Below are positions 33,811 through 44,219 of a DNA stretch of 64,000 nucleotides, one piece after another. This DNA comes from Pleurotus ostreatus/Saccharomyces cerevisiae fusant (Eukaryota > Opisthokonta). The notes beneath the pieces were generated by a model, which was not told the origin of the DNA, ran no database searches, and saw nothing but the letters and a program-made list of their open reading frames with translations. A program made the translations under genes and the position numbers. Where the stretch lies: assembly GCA_024196135.1 (NCBI GenBank), contig JAMQCK010000002.1, positions 1 through 64,000 on the forward strand. The letters are read 5' to 3'. How positions within the stretch are numbered: the stretch's first letter is position 1; each line of letters starts with the position of its first letter.

Positions 33811-35038
33811 ATGGCAGGGCTCAACAAGAACAACTCAGGCATGTTTGCGTTGAGGTCTCCATCGACCTATGTTGACAGCAAATTCAGCGATAAAGCGCAT
33901 CATGCAGGAAGCGCGCGAGCTCGCCAATGACCCATGCACGGACTACCGCGCAGCCCCATTGGAGGTGCGTGTCATCTCTCACTCCCTCGCTGTATCTCTC
34001 ATGACTCTTTAGGATGATATCTTTGTAGGTTCTGCGCTGTAACCGTGTGCCCAACCCCTCATGCGCTTTCAGGAATGGCATTGCACCATCCGCGGCCCTG
34101 CCGACACTGAATTCGAGGGTGGTCTCTATCATTTCAGGATCACACTGCCTCCCGAATACCCCTTCCGTCCCCCCTCCATTATAATGTTGACACCGAACGG
34201 CCGGTTCGAACTCAACACCAAGGTACGCCTCCTTGCACGTCGCGATGGATTGGCCAAGGACACGCCGCTGACCCTTTGTCTCAGATATGCATTAGCTTTA
34301 CCAACTGTGAGCGTCCTTCCTGATCGCCCTACCCTGCTTCTCAACATATCGCACCCCAGATCATGAGGAGCTCTGGCAGCCCGCCTGGGGTGTTCGCACC
34401 GGTGAGTAGCAGTACCTTCTGATCTTTATCGGGGCGCCTAATTGAACGTGCGCGTAGCGATTGTTGGGCTGCAAGGCTTCTTCCCTTTGAAAGGGACCAA
34501 CGCTGTTGGACTCGGGGCCGTCGAATACCCTCCGGCCGAGCGAAGGCGACTGGCCAAGGCGTAAGTTAGTCCCCTTCATGCCGTAGGCACATATCTCACG
34601 CTATCTAGCTCTCGAGAATGGACCTGCCCACAATGTCAGCAAAGGAATCTAGACCTGCTGCCGGACCCGCCAACGTCGAGCGAGGGAAACACGAGCCATC
34701 ACCACAACGAGCCTAAGACGACCGTTGCTGCTGAATCGACCGCGACAGCATCTCCTGCCCCTCCTCCAGACGCCCCCATGGCAATTCATAGCGTGGGCGT
34801 TCCGCTACCGTCCGGTAACGTCCAACCGAACTTGGGTATCTCTGGTCCAGCCGTACAAGCAGCGGTGTTGAATCGCACTACTGTTGAAACCACCCCCGTT
34901 GCTCAGGCGCCGTCAGCCGGTGCGCAGCCCACACGACGTCCAGCACAAACGACTAGACGACCGCCGCTGCTGCTGGACACGCTCATTTGCGTGCTACTGG
35001 CCATGGTCGTTGGTTTGGTCTACCGACGACTGACCTGA
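33811..35038 (+). CDS. UBC6: Tail-anchored ubiquitin-conjugating enzyme E2 (Ubc6/UBE2J type)
   Basis: Eight exons (33811-33838, 33888-33964, 34013-34024, 34073-34222, 34285-34306, 34360-34401, 34458-34560, 34609-35038) give 287 residues. The UBC fold shows AIKRIMQEARELANDP, DDIFEWHCTIRGP, GGLYHFRITLPPEYPFRPPS, and the catalytic region NTKICISFTNYHEELWQPAWGVRTA with active-site Cys near residue 91. The tail has WTCPQCQQRN, a His/Ser/Pro linker, and a single transmembrane helix (LLLDTLICVLLAMVVGLVYRRLT), which places the enzyme in the ER membrane facing the cytosol for ER-associated degradation. Exon 3 is a 12-base microexon. Intron 1 starts GC rather than GT; only this choice gives the conserved NNS-AIKR junction. 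Confidence 0.9.
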
Positions 35039-35356
35039 GCGCCCGAGACTGGTTCCTGTTAGACTTTTAGTGACCTTCATTTCATGTCGAGGCTATCCTG
35101 CTATTCATTCGGATCTGTATTATTGTACTATAAGATCTTATAAGATTTGTCTATGGACGTGCGAATATGAACTAGACCCCTGCCGGACCCCTGTCACGCG
35201 CGAACGTGGCTCTGCCGAGCATCTTTCGAACGCAGTTTTTGTTCGCAACTGTTCTTTGTGTGCGACCTCGCCTCCCTTTGAAGCGCCGCGATCCCGCCCG
35301 GTTTTCCGCCCCGTGCGCAAATCCGAGGGTACATAAAGACGAGTGCGCGAGCGGGG
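35039..35356. other. Intergenic region downstream of UBC6
   Basis: UBC6 3' region with AT-rich sequence near 35110-35160 followed by the promoter of the next gene. No gene seen. Confidence 0.4.
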
Positions 35357-36103
35357 ATGCACCTCCGCATGGATACGCCGCTGCGCAGTGCCCGACAGAT
35401 CCAATCATCGTCCCGCGTCCAGGATCGCTCCTTCCTCACGACCCCCGCCATGCCCAATAACGTTTCCCCAACACGCTCATCGCCATCCTCTGCATCCTCC
35501 TCCCGCCGCTCATCTGTTGACATGGGCCGCAATACCCGAGGAAAGAGCTCCACAGCACGCGCCACAATCCACTCGAGACATCCTGGCCTCCGACTGGGCA
35601 AGCTGCCCGACCCAGCGCCCATCCCCCCATCCCTTCTCGGCTCGCCGCTCCTGCAAAATCCGGATAGCATCTTCCGGCGAGGGCTGACCACTCCGCTCCG
35701 TCCGTCCGAGGAGGACGAGCGGTGGCTGCAGGACACAGTGCCCCTCGTCTCGGGGACGCCGCCCACACCCACAAAAGCTCGCCGGCTCAGCCTCAGCGGC
35801 GGCGTGCGGGAGGAGGGCGCGCTCATACGCCGCCCAACGACCCAGCGCACGAGATCGGCGCAGATGCACCACCGGCCAAGCCCCAGCATGCCCAGCATGC
35901 GCAGCGTGATGCTCTCCCCGCCGCTGGTGCGTCCGCCAAGGACAGCGCCAGGCAACGGGATCAGGCGCTCACCACCGCGGCAGTACTCAGACTCGCTACT
36001 GCCCGTCCGCCAGCGCTGCGCCACAACCCCCTTCCTGCCGCTTGCCTGGCACGACCGCCCAGACTACTTCACCGGCCTCCCGCTACGCACGCAAGCGCGA
36101 TAG
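35357..36103 (+). CDS. Unrecognised disordered basic protein
   Basis: A single-exon ORF of 248 residues (MHLRMDTPLRSARQ) that is Ser, Pro and Arg rich throughout. It has several short phospho-site-like motifs (SGTPPTPTKARRLSLSGG, SPSMPSMRS, RSPPRQYSDS) and one more ordered-looking piece, RPSEEDERWLQDTVPL, but no recognised domain, signal peptide or membrane segment. The opposite strand also has a long ORF, but its composition (Gly/Arg/Glu) is that of an antisense shadow. The plus-strand reading is preferred for its codon use and TP/SP motifs typical of cell-cycle or cytoskeletal regulators; function unknown. A start at the later ATG (35450) is possible. Confidence 0.5.
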   Translation: MHLRMDTPLRSARQIQSSSRVQDRSFLTTPAMPNNVSPTRSSPSSASSSRRSSVDMGRNTRGKSSTARATIHSRHPGLRLGKLPDPAPIPPSLLGSPLLQNPDSIFRRGLTTPLRPSEEDERWLQDTVPLVSGTPPTPTKARRLSLSGGVREEGALIRRPTTQRTRSAQMHHRPSPSMPSMRSVMLSPPLVRPPRTAPGNGIRRSPPRQYSDSLLPVRQRCATTPFLPLAWHDRPDYFTGLPLRTQAR

Positions 36104-37152
36104 ACAATCTGCCCTGGCACCCCCGCCACCCGGCTCCTTCGCTCGTTCATCTCATGGGCAGACATATCGCCTATGCCATCCACCAGTACTGACCGCAGGA
36201 GCGGCCCTCCTTCCTTCATATATATCTTTTGGGATCCGCGGGGAGAAAGACCCAGGATAGTAGACCCTCGTATCCTTATTCCTCTTCCGTCTCGTTTTCC
36301 CCCCCTCGTCGTCGCATATATCATCACTGTACACATACGTCTCTGCACATACCATGGTGTCCCTTTGGTCTGGTCTCTTGCACTCGCATATCTTCTACGT
36401 CGCGCATCCTTTCTTTCACGCCATAGCACTACCTGGCGCGTACACACTCATCACTCTGTTGGGAATTCAGGCAATTCTTGGGCATTCTGGGGAGAACAGT
36501 TGCTACTAGCTACGTAGACTGTACACCATACTTTAGCTGTACTTTCACTAATGGTCTTTCTCATCGAACGGGTTTCAGTCGTCTGTTGCGCCCCCGTCGA
36601 CGATGCGTCTCTTCAAGCACGTCGAGACATGATGAAAGCCTGGCGACAAGAGCTTGAAGGTGCTGCGGATTGCAATAAACCGCTAGATGGTCCTCGAACC
36701 CCCTTCCTGCCTTCTCGCGCACTATCGCAGCGACCCTCGTTGCGATGAGTCGCCGGCGCTCCGCAACAGTCCTGGACACCTGAACATACCCGGTGCTTAC
36801 CGACTTACAATTGCGATAGGCACGAGCGAGACACTGAATTCACCCGCCAGCAGGCGACCCAAAGCCTGACTGACGGATCTTACTCAGTTTCCTTCACCAA
36901 CACTGCCGCCCGACACCGCTGATTCACTCACAATCCCACAGCGCAGCCAAAGCAGGCCCGGTGCCTTGCACCTGTCCGTTCGTACCCAGAGCCATGGGCG
37001 ACGGGAAGCGGTGAGGACGGCAGATTGGGCTTCGGTCCTTAACTTGAAGGAGGGGAATGACTTTGGCGCACGAAGAGCTCCAGTTGTATGAAGGGTAACA
37101 GAGTTCAAACAACGCATACACGTACAAGCATACACCTGCCCCACCCCACCCC
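36104..37152. other. Long intergenic region between convergent genes
   Basis: About 1 kb with 3' regions of both neighbours. A minus-strand ORF at 36561-36779 (72 codons, MSRTVAERRRLIATRVAAIV) and an overlapping plus-strand ORF at 36551-36748 are the only candidates. Neither has a recognisable family, so no gene is called. Confidence 0.4.
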
Positions 37153-39761
37153 TCAGCGCTTCTTCGGCGCACTGACACTGAGCACCAGCACGTCCTCCTC
37201 TTCCAGGTTGTGGCTCGCGATCGTAGTCGAGTTCGTCAGCATCTTGCCCTGGTACGAAAGCCGGATGCGCGACACGGGCGCTGCGCTCCCCGTCGCCTGC
37301 AGAATGCGGTCCCGCAGCGTCGACACAAGGAGGTTGAGCGGCAGCTCCGACAGCGTGACCGTCGTCCCGTCCAGCTTCCACTCCGGTTTCGTATCGTCCT
37401 TGGGGAGCTGTACTTGGAGCGAGATCGGGTACTAGGAGCGCCAATAAGCACGGTCATCCCCCGGATGCTATCTTCACTTACAGGGTGCATGGCAATCCAG
37501 TCAGCCTCAGGATAGAGCTGCCCGCCCGGCAACTTCGCGACGCGCTGCCGCTTAGCCGGGGGCGCCGCGTCTGCGCCGCCGTCCATCTCGTCCGCCGAGC
37601 GAACCTGGCCGGCCTGCATTGGCGGCGCGGGCGAACCCTGCCCAGGAGGGTAGCCGTACCCGCCGGCTGGCGGCTGACCCTGATAGTGCATGGGCGGCAG
37701 CATAACAGGTGGCTGCGCTGGGTACGCAGATGCAGGCTGAGGTCCAGATGCGACGGTGGCGGCAGAATATGCCGGGTTTGCTGCGCTGCCGCCCGGCGCC
37801 GCAGGTAGGGACGATGCGCCAGTCAACGGCGCCGGAACGGAAGATGCGGGCGCCAATCCTGGACCGATAGCGCTGGTCTCTTGCCTGTCAGATACAAGTT
37901 AGCGCCAGTAGTTGATTTCCGTTATGAAGGTTGCTTACGGTCCGAGACCCTTCGCCCGATGGATGGCAGCAATCTGCTCCTCGAAGTTGACATTGCTCGA
38001 GTAAGCATCGACCGTCCGTGCCATCGACGCCGTGTGACCATCCCAGACAACCTTCTCCCGCTCCTTGCGTCTTTGCCGCTCCTCCTCTTCCTCCTTCTTG
38101 CGCTTCTCCTCGTCCGCCTCCGCACCAAAGATATCCACACGCGTGCGAGCGAGGTTTTTGAGCGACGAGACAACGTTGGCGCCGCTGAGGAGCTCGGAGG
38201 CACGCGCACGGCGCGCTTCGTTCATGTCACGCTGCTCCTTCCACTTCGGGTCGAGCAGCTCGATACGCATGTGCTCCTGCAGCTCGTCGACGGGGATCTG
38301 CTGTCCGCAGACCGTGCAAGTCGTCATGGTCTGTTTCGACTTTGCGCCGACTAGAAGAACATGAGTATGCGGCTAACGACAGAGATCACGATCACTCACG
38401 TTTGGGAACGTAGTCCGTGCGGATCTTCATAGGACCGGAGCCAGCCTGCATGGCCTGAGCGTGCTCAATTTCGCGAGCGCGCTCCTGCTGCTCTCTCCTT
38501 GCGCGGTCTTCTGGTGTTTCCGCGACGCCGACGGGCTGCATGACCGTGTCCTGCTGCTGTTGCGCAACATTCTGCGCAGCTTGAGCTTGAGCAGCGGTCG
38601 CGGCAGCTTCGGCTTCCGCTGCAGCTTGACGCGCGCGGTGAGCTTCGACATCTTCGGCCGTGTTCTCCAGGATCATGGCAGCGTAACGCTTCTGCGCCAG
38701 AGTCATGTTCTCGACTTCCTGGACGCTCATCGGAGGAGGCAGTTCCGAGGTCGCATCGGCGGCGGTGAACTCGATCGTCTGCACGATGGCATAGTCGTGC
38801 CAGTCAATCTCCGCGAACGCAACTGCGTCAAAATGTGAGTGGCCAGTGACTTGGTTATAACGATAGTGCACGTACTGCGCTCCGCCTCCTGGTCATCCTG
38901 CCTCTTCTTCTCCCTCTCACGCTTGTTCTTCTCCCACTTCGCGTGCCGCTTCGCAATCTCGAGTTTCCTCCAGCGCGCGCCGGGCTCTGCATCCAGCTGC
39001 AGCTGTTCCAGCATGTCCTTATTAGGGTGCAAGACTTTGGTGTACTGGTCGACCAACCGATTGAAGTAACCGAAGAGGGAGTGCGTCGGTCGCAGGAATT
39101 CAAACTGAAAATTGCGCGCCTCACGAGCAGAAAGGGCCTGGATGAAATTGCGTCCGCGACGCGCGGTAAAGAGGGCAGTGAGCTTCATGATGTCGCTGAA
39201 GGCCGTTTAGCGTACGAAGCGGGTGATAGTAGGGGACGCACAGGTCAATTGCTGAGATATTGGGCATGTCCATGATGAAGTCAGGCGCCGGTGGTTCAAG
39301 TCCATGGTCGACCACCTTCACCTCAACATCCTTCGCCTGCGGGGTTGCCGTGCCGGTCTTGGGGGCCTCCTCGACCTCTCCTTGCGCGACCTTTGTCAGC
39401 TTGTGCCGGTAGTAGGCGTGGTAGGGGTCGGCAGGGTTCAGGAAGGAGAATTTAGGATCATTGCGCTGTCCCTCGCGAATCTTGTCCTCAAACTGAGGGG
39501 GATTGGCTGACCGCGCAACAAAGGTTGCGGTACGGTCAATGACAGCTGTAGAGGGTCCTCGTTAGTACCTCTACTGCATGAAGTGCACAAGTACGCACAT
39601 TTGATTTCCGGGGGAGGGAGAATGAGGCCGCTTGCAAAGCGCGCCACATGAGGCGCCTCTGCGTTCCCATTGACGCCGTTGGCCTCCCCGTTCAAGAGGC
39701 CGTTGGGTGGAGTCTGCACTGCGACGCTCATGTCAGGCACCGGCGTCGAGGTCGATGACAA
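37153..39761 (-). CDS. SF3A1: Splicing factor 3A subunit 1 (Prp21-type)
   Basis: Seven exons (39599-39761, 39242-39545, 38876-39195, 38400-38822, 37939-38350, 37482-37884, 37153-37431) give 767 residues. SURP1 is at about 55-105 (SVIDRTATFVARSA, DPKFSFLNPADPYHAYYRHKL) and SURP2 at about 155-205 (LDIMKLTALFTARRGRNFIQ, LRPTHSLFGYFNRLVDQYTK). A Lys/Glu-rich helix, the PRP21-like region, and a zinc-binding TCTVCGQQIPVDELQEHMR follow. A Pro/Gly/Ala linker with basic PPAKRQRVAK precedes the C-terminal ubiquitin-like domain (about 675-767, DGTTVTLSELPLNLLVSTLR, RLSYQGKMLTNSTTIA) ending APKKR. It is a core part of the U2 snRNP that helps branch-point recognition; the UBL domain binds U1 stem-loop 4 in animals. 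Confidence 0.95.
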
Positions 39762-39979
39762 GAAGGCAGTGAAGGCGCGTCGAGGCGCTTGGACGGGATT
39801 TCCTGGCGGTTGTTCCCACGCTTAGGCCAGGCCTGATCTGGAATGGATTCGGTCATTGCATTGCCTCACGCAGTCAGTGTTACAGTGTTACCAGCTGGCA
39901 GCGGTCCCCTCTCTATCGATACACGTTGCCCCCACACTCTCCCTACTCCTCCATGCTATGTAGCTTTCGCTCTACGACT

Positions 39980-42763
39980 ATGAACGACACACCAGTTGCC
40001 ATCTTTTGGGATTTCGGTGCGTTGCCAGTCAAAGGAGATCACCCGATACTCATCGCGACACAGAGAATTGTTCCCTCGCTTTGGGCCGGACGGGATTCAC
40101 GGTCGCTCGCAGCATCGAGTCCATCGCACAGAAGTATGGCTCGCTCAAGCTCTTCAAGGCCTACCTGGACGCCCAGAAGCAGCCCTTGGGCTCAGACATC
40201 TTCCGCGCTGAGCTGCAATCGTCCGGCGTCTCTGTCACCGACTGCCCTCACATTGGCAGGAAGGAGGTAGCGGATCGCATGCTGCAAGGTGTGTCCTCCC
40301 CCGACCCTCCCCGTCTTCTACTGATTCATCTTCCCTCAGGCGATCTGATGGCCTTTGCCCTCGACAACCCTGCCCCCGCCACAGTCATCATTATTTCGGC
40401 AGATCGGGACTTTGCCTATGCTGCCTCCGTCCTGCGCCAGCGACGCTACAATGTCGTCATGATCTCACACAGTAACCCACGGCCAAATCTCTGGCTCACT
40501 TCACAAGCAATCGACTGTTACGACTGGAAGAAGGACGTTCTTCACGTCGAAGAACGTGCTACGCCAATTCCTACCATCCTCGGGAAATCGGTTCCCACCC
40601 ACGCAGAGGTGCTAGCACAGTGCTTAGCACCCATCCCTCCCACCACCGGTGCCAATCCTTCCACCGTTACCACTTCCAGGGCGCCAGCGCCTCCTGCTGC
40701 TGCGCCACAGGCCGTCGCGAAGACGGCAGATCCCCCATGTGAGTGCCATCAGTTTCGCTCTTGTGCTTAGTCAAACCATTCACCCTGCACTAGCGCCGAC
40801 AGACAACTCTTTGTCGCACATCCCGCCCAAGCTGCGGGGCCTCGTTCAGGCGCTCCACAAGCTCGCGCCCAAGTTCGGGCCTGTGCAGAGGACGGACGTG
40901 TACGGTCAAATCAGGACCATCGACCCCAGATGCAGTAGGGACGAGTTCAAGCAACTCCTACGCGCGGGGCGCGCCCAGCATTTTATCAAGACCGGCAAGA
41001 AGCCCCACAAGTGGGTTTCCCTCAGGCCCGAATGCCTGACTGCGAAGACCTCGGACGGACGCACTTCGGAGGAGCTCGTCGACTCCGGCCACGAATCATG
41101 CTCGTCGGACGAGGACGACACCCTCTGCGAAGTGCCGATCCCCCTCGGCTTCGACATCCTAGTCCGCGCCCTGCGCGACATCGGCCCCACCGGTGACTAC
41201 AGCATGAAGCTCGGCGACGTCGCCGTCCTCATTGCGAAGCACAACCGGCGGCCCTACCTCCTCGCTGGCGTCGGTAAGCTCAAGGCCTACCTCGAGGTTG
41301 GCGAGCGGCACGGCGTCATCCAACGCGTCGGCCCCAAGACTACCTACCTCATGGGGCACGTGGCGCTCGCCGACAAGTATCGGCCTCTGGGCCGCCCATC
41401 CCCGCCGCCCTTCGTCATGACACACAGCAGGCGCTCGAGCGACACGACCGTCGTCTCGGACAGTGTCGAGCAGGCGAGCGAACTGGCTGAGAAGCCGCAC
41501 AGCTACGTCGGCTCCGATTCTGGCTTCGAGGAAGAGAGCGGGGCGGAGATGACCGCGCCGGCGTCGGTCTCGGTGAAGATAGAGGCGCCTGCGTGCCCTG
41601 CTCAACCGGAGTCTGCACCCGTTGACCCGCCGAAGGTCGACGAAGTGGTCGCTGCCCCACCCTCCGAGCCCGACAGTATCGTCGCTGACGAGTCCGCGGA
41701 GACGGACATTGCTTCCCAGGCACCGTCCATCCCCTCCGGTTTCGACGTGCTCGTCCGCGTCCTCCAGGAGGTCGGCCCAGGTGGCGAGTACCGCATGAAG
41801 CGGCTCGATCTCGCTGAGCTCATGTCTGCCAAGCACGGCCGCATGCCGTACGTCCAGGCGGGCGTTGGCAAGTTCAGCCGTTACCTCGAGCTGGCGGTGA
41901 GCTTGGGCATCGTGGAGGTCGAGGGGAAGATTGTCAGCGGGAAGAGGAAGGCGAAGACGGCAGTGGTGATACTGAGGGAGGCATATCGGGCGAGTCCCAT
42001 TGCGTCACCGTCTGTGTCGCCAATGCCATCGGAGGAGTCTGAGGCTCCTGCGCCGACCTCTGTGCCCGAGCCCGAGCAAGCGCCTTCCATCGAGGAGCAT
42101 GCTTCGCTCGAGACGGAGGCGCCTATCGCCACCTTCGAGGCGGCTGAGCTCACGGCTGCAGAGGAAGTCACTGCGGAAGAGTGCACGACTTGCGAGTCGC
42201 CTGCCACCGTAGTGAACGAGCCACTGGCCGCCGACACCCAGGAGGTGCCCCTCGCCGTGAAGACGACGCCGTTCAGCGAGCAGTCGTCCTGGGCTTTTGA
42301 GCTCATCTCACCGAATCCACCTGAGATCGAGATTGACTTTTCCTGCACCGAGTCCCTCGAGGCTCTGGTCGCCTCCAGCAACACATTCATGACTTTCGAC
42401 AAGCCATCCGTAACTGACATCGACGAAGAAGACACGGCTGCCGCTGCGGAAATACACATCTCCGCGCCTCAATCGTTCGTCTCCGACATATCGACCGTCG
42501 ACGTGGACGATCCAACACCCTCGCCACCGCCGTCCGCGACGGCCGGCGACATCGACGTACTCATTGAGGTCCTACACAGTCACCTCGACAAGGGTTTCAC
42601 GGAGCCCCTTCGCAGCATTGTCGATTTCGACCTTCGCTATCGCCTCGGCTGGGAGGGAAACCTCAACGGTCTCTTCCTGCAGGCCGAAGCCGCCGGTCTC
42701 ATCCGCACTGGCGTGCATCGATACAGCGGGCTGGAATGGGTTGCCCTCGTACCCGCATACTAA
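39980..42763 (+). CDS. NYN7: NYN-domain RNase with four divergent LOTUS-like modules
   Basis: Four exons (39980-40016, 40064-40288, 40340-40738, 40794-42763) give 876 residues. The NYN domain reads MNDTPVAIFWDF-ENCSLALGRTGFTVARSIES, SSGVSVTDCPHIGRKEVADRM, FALDNPAPATVIIISADRDFAYAA; the glycine before the catalytic DRDF is changed to alanine but all acidic residues remain. After the NYN domain come four modules: LRGLVQALHKLAPKFGPV, GFDILVRALRDIGPTGDY, GFDVLVRVLQEVGPGGEY, and C-terminal DIDVLIEVLHSHLDKGF to LEWVALVPAY. Modules two and three share a GP-GxY and YxLAGVGK pattern unlike the other paralogues, and the region 42000-42500 is a Glu/Ala/Thr-rich acidic spacer. It lies on the plus strand, divergent from SF3A1 with 218 bases between starts. 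Confidence 0.82.
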
Positions 42764-43584
42764 GTATCGCAGGCTGTCGCTGCTTACGCCATCGCCTTGC
42801 TCGGACGAGGTGACGCGTGTCTGGTGGCGAAGTCAGACTTCTAATTATTGGCGTTGTGGTGTGTACCCATATGATATTGACCTGTATCGCTCTCGTTTGT
42901 GTCGACGCTCTCATTTAGTCTCTAGTACGCTTGACCGCGCCTTGTATTATACTGCTCGTTCTCGAAGCCAATGCAATATCTATCGCTGCTCTCTCTCCAC
43001 CCGACCCTCAACGACGTACACGCCAACTGGTGAGCACTATTTCTTTCTCAGTTCGTGGAAGATGCACGGTAGAGGCGAGCGCGTGCAAGCCGCAATGTGG
43101 ATAAGGAGGGAAGCATCATACCTGACGTTCATTATTCGTGAGCGGCTTGGGAAAAGCATGTCGGGCGTTGATGCCAACGACGACCAACTCCAAGATCTGG
43201 GGGGCGTGGTGGCGTCTTTGCAGCGTCGGACGAGGTCTCCGGTTACTTGCGGCAGCCAAAAGCCTTCTATTGATCATGGTGAGTCTTCCTCTGCTAGAGT
43301 TATCCTCGACTGCGCGCTGAACGCTTCGCCATATAGCCTAGCACTCATCCTCATCCTCCCCATACGGACACGGTGGCTTCGGCGTGGGGCATCAGAGCAA
43401 TCAATTGACCTTTCGTCACCTCTTCATGTTCTTCCTGTGATACTCCGTGCCGTCATGACTGGATAACTGACGTCAAACAACGAGGCTGGAGGATAGAAAA
43501 GAATGCGCGGGCGCGCATTCTCTGGACACCTTTCGACTACACCACCCCTTTCGCCCTTCGCTTCGCCCGACTTACTAGAATACC
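42764..43584. other. Intergenic region with a perfect hairpin
   Basis: About 820 bases downstream of NYN7. Short ORFs on the plus strand have no recognisable product or consistent splicing. The notable element is the hairpin at 43500-43521. Confidence 0.4.
43500..43521. repeat. Perfect 9-bp inverted repeat with 4-base loop
   Basis: AGAATGCGC and GCGCATTCT are exact reverse complements separated by GGGC. The element sits 64 bases before the ATG of the next gene, so it could be a palindromic factor-binding site or form a hairpin in the 5' leader. Confidence 0.6.
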
Positions 43585-44061
43585 ATGGGGTGAGTTTTGC
43601 GTACTACGGACAGGGGGAACGCACTGACAGAAATGACAGTATCACCGCGTCTATACTCGCAGGCATCCCGGCGTTCATCGCGCCCATAACGGCCGTGTTT
43701 ACGAGCTGCGCTGACGTATTCAAGTGCGTGCTCACTATCTCGCACTGTTCATTCAGAGCGCTGAACTTTTCTTACAGGACTCACCATGAGACCAAACAGA
43801 AGAAGCACGAGACCAAGCAGAAGAAAAAGGAAACGGAGCAGAAGGAGAAACAAGCATCAGGCGATGATTCTGGAGGCCAGGGAGCTGGCGAGAGCGGGGG
43901 TGGTGGCGGTGGCGCTCAACCACAAGTTGTCGTGCAGCCCATCGTGCAAAGCGGTGGTCAGGGGGGTTCTCAAGGTTCGTCTGCGTAGCTCTCCATCTCG
44001 TTCGCGACCTCACGTCGTTGCAGATCAGCAACAACCGCAACAGCAGCCTCAGCAGCCATAA
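43585..44061 (+). CDS. Small protein with N-terminal hydrophobic segment and Q-rich tail
   Basis: Four exons (43585-43589, 43640-43723, 43778-43974, 44024-44061) give 107 residues. The first exon holds only five coding bases (ATG GG). The protein begins MGITASILAGIPAFIAPITA, continues to TSCADVFK, then a highly charged Lys/Glu/Gln segment (HETKQKKHETKQKKKETEQK), a Gly-rich stretch, and a Gln/Pro tail (DQQQPQQQPQQP). Gly2 followed by a hydrophobic helix could allow myristoylation or membrane insertion, which is inferred. All splice sites are canonical and close the frame. Family not recognised. Confidence 0.6.
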
Positions 44062-44219
44062 TCTAAGCAACAGTGATCAAATCACTTCGAGTTTATGCAG
44101 ACGCCTTCCACCGTATACCCGGAACTACAACCCCTGTACTACGTGTATAATAGAGCTAGAATTACCCCCAAAGTCTTCGTGCTGAGTGCTACGAACTCTT
44201 ATCACCCTGCGGCACTGGT

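Noticed and set aside
35194..36024. Minus-strand ORF of 276 codons opposite the gene at 35357
   Set aside because: Composition (Arg/Gly/Glu) is that of an antisense shadow of a Ser/Pro/Arg-rich coding strand, and no domain is visible.
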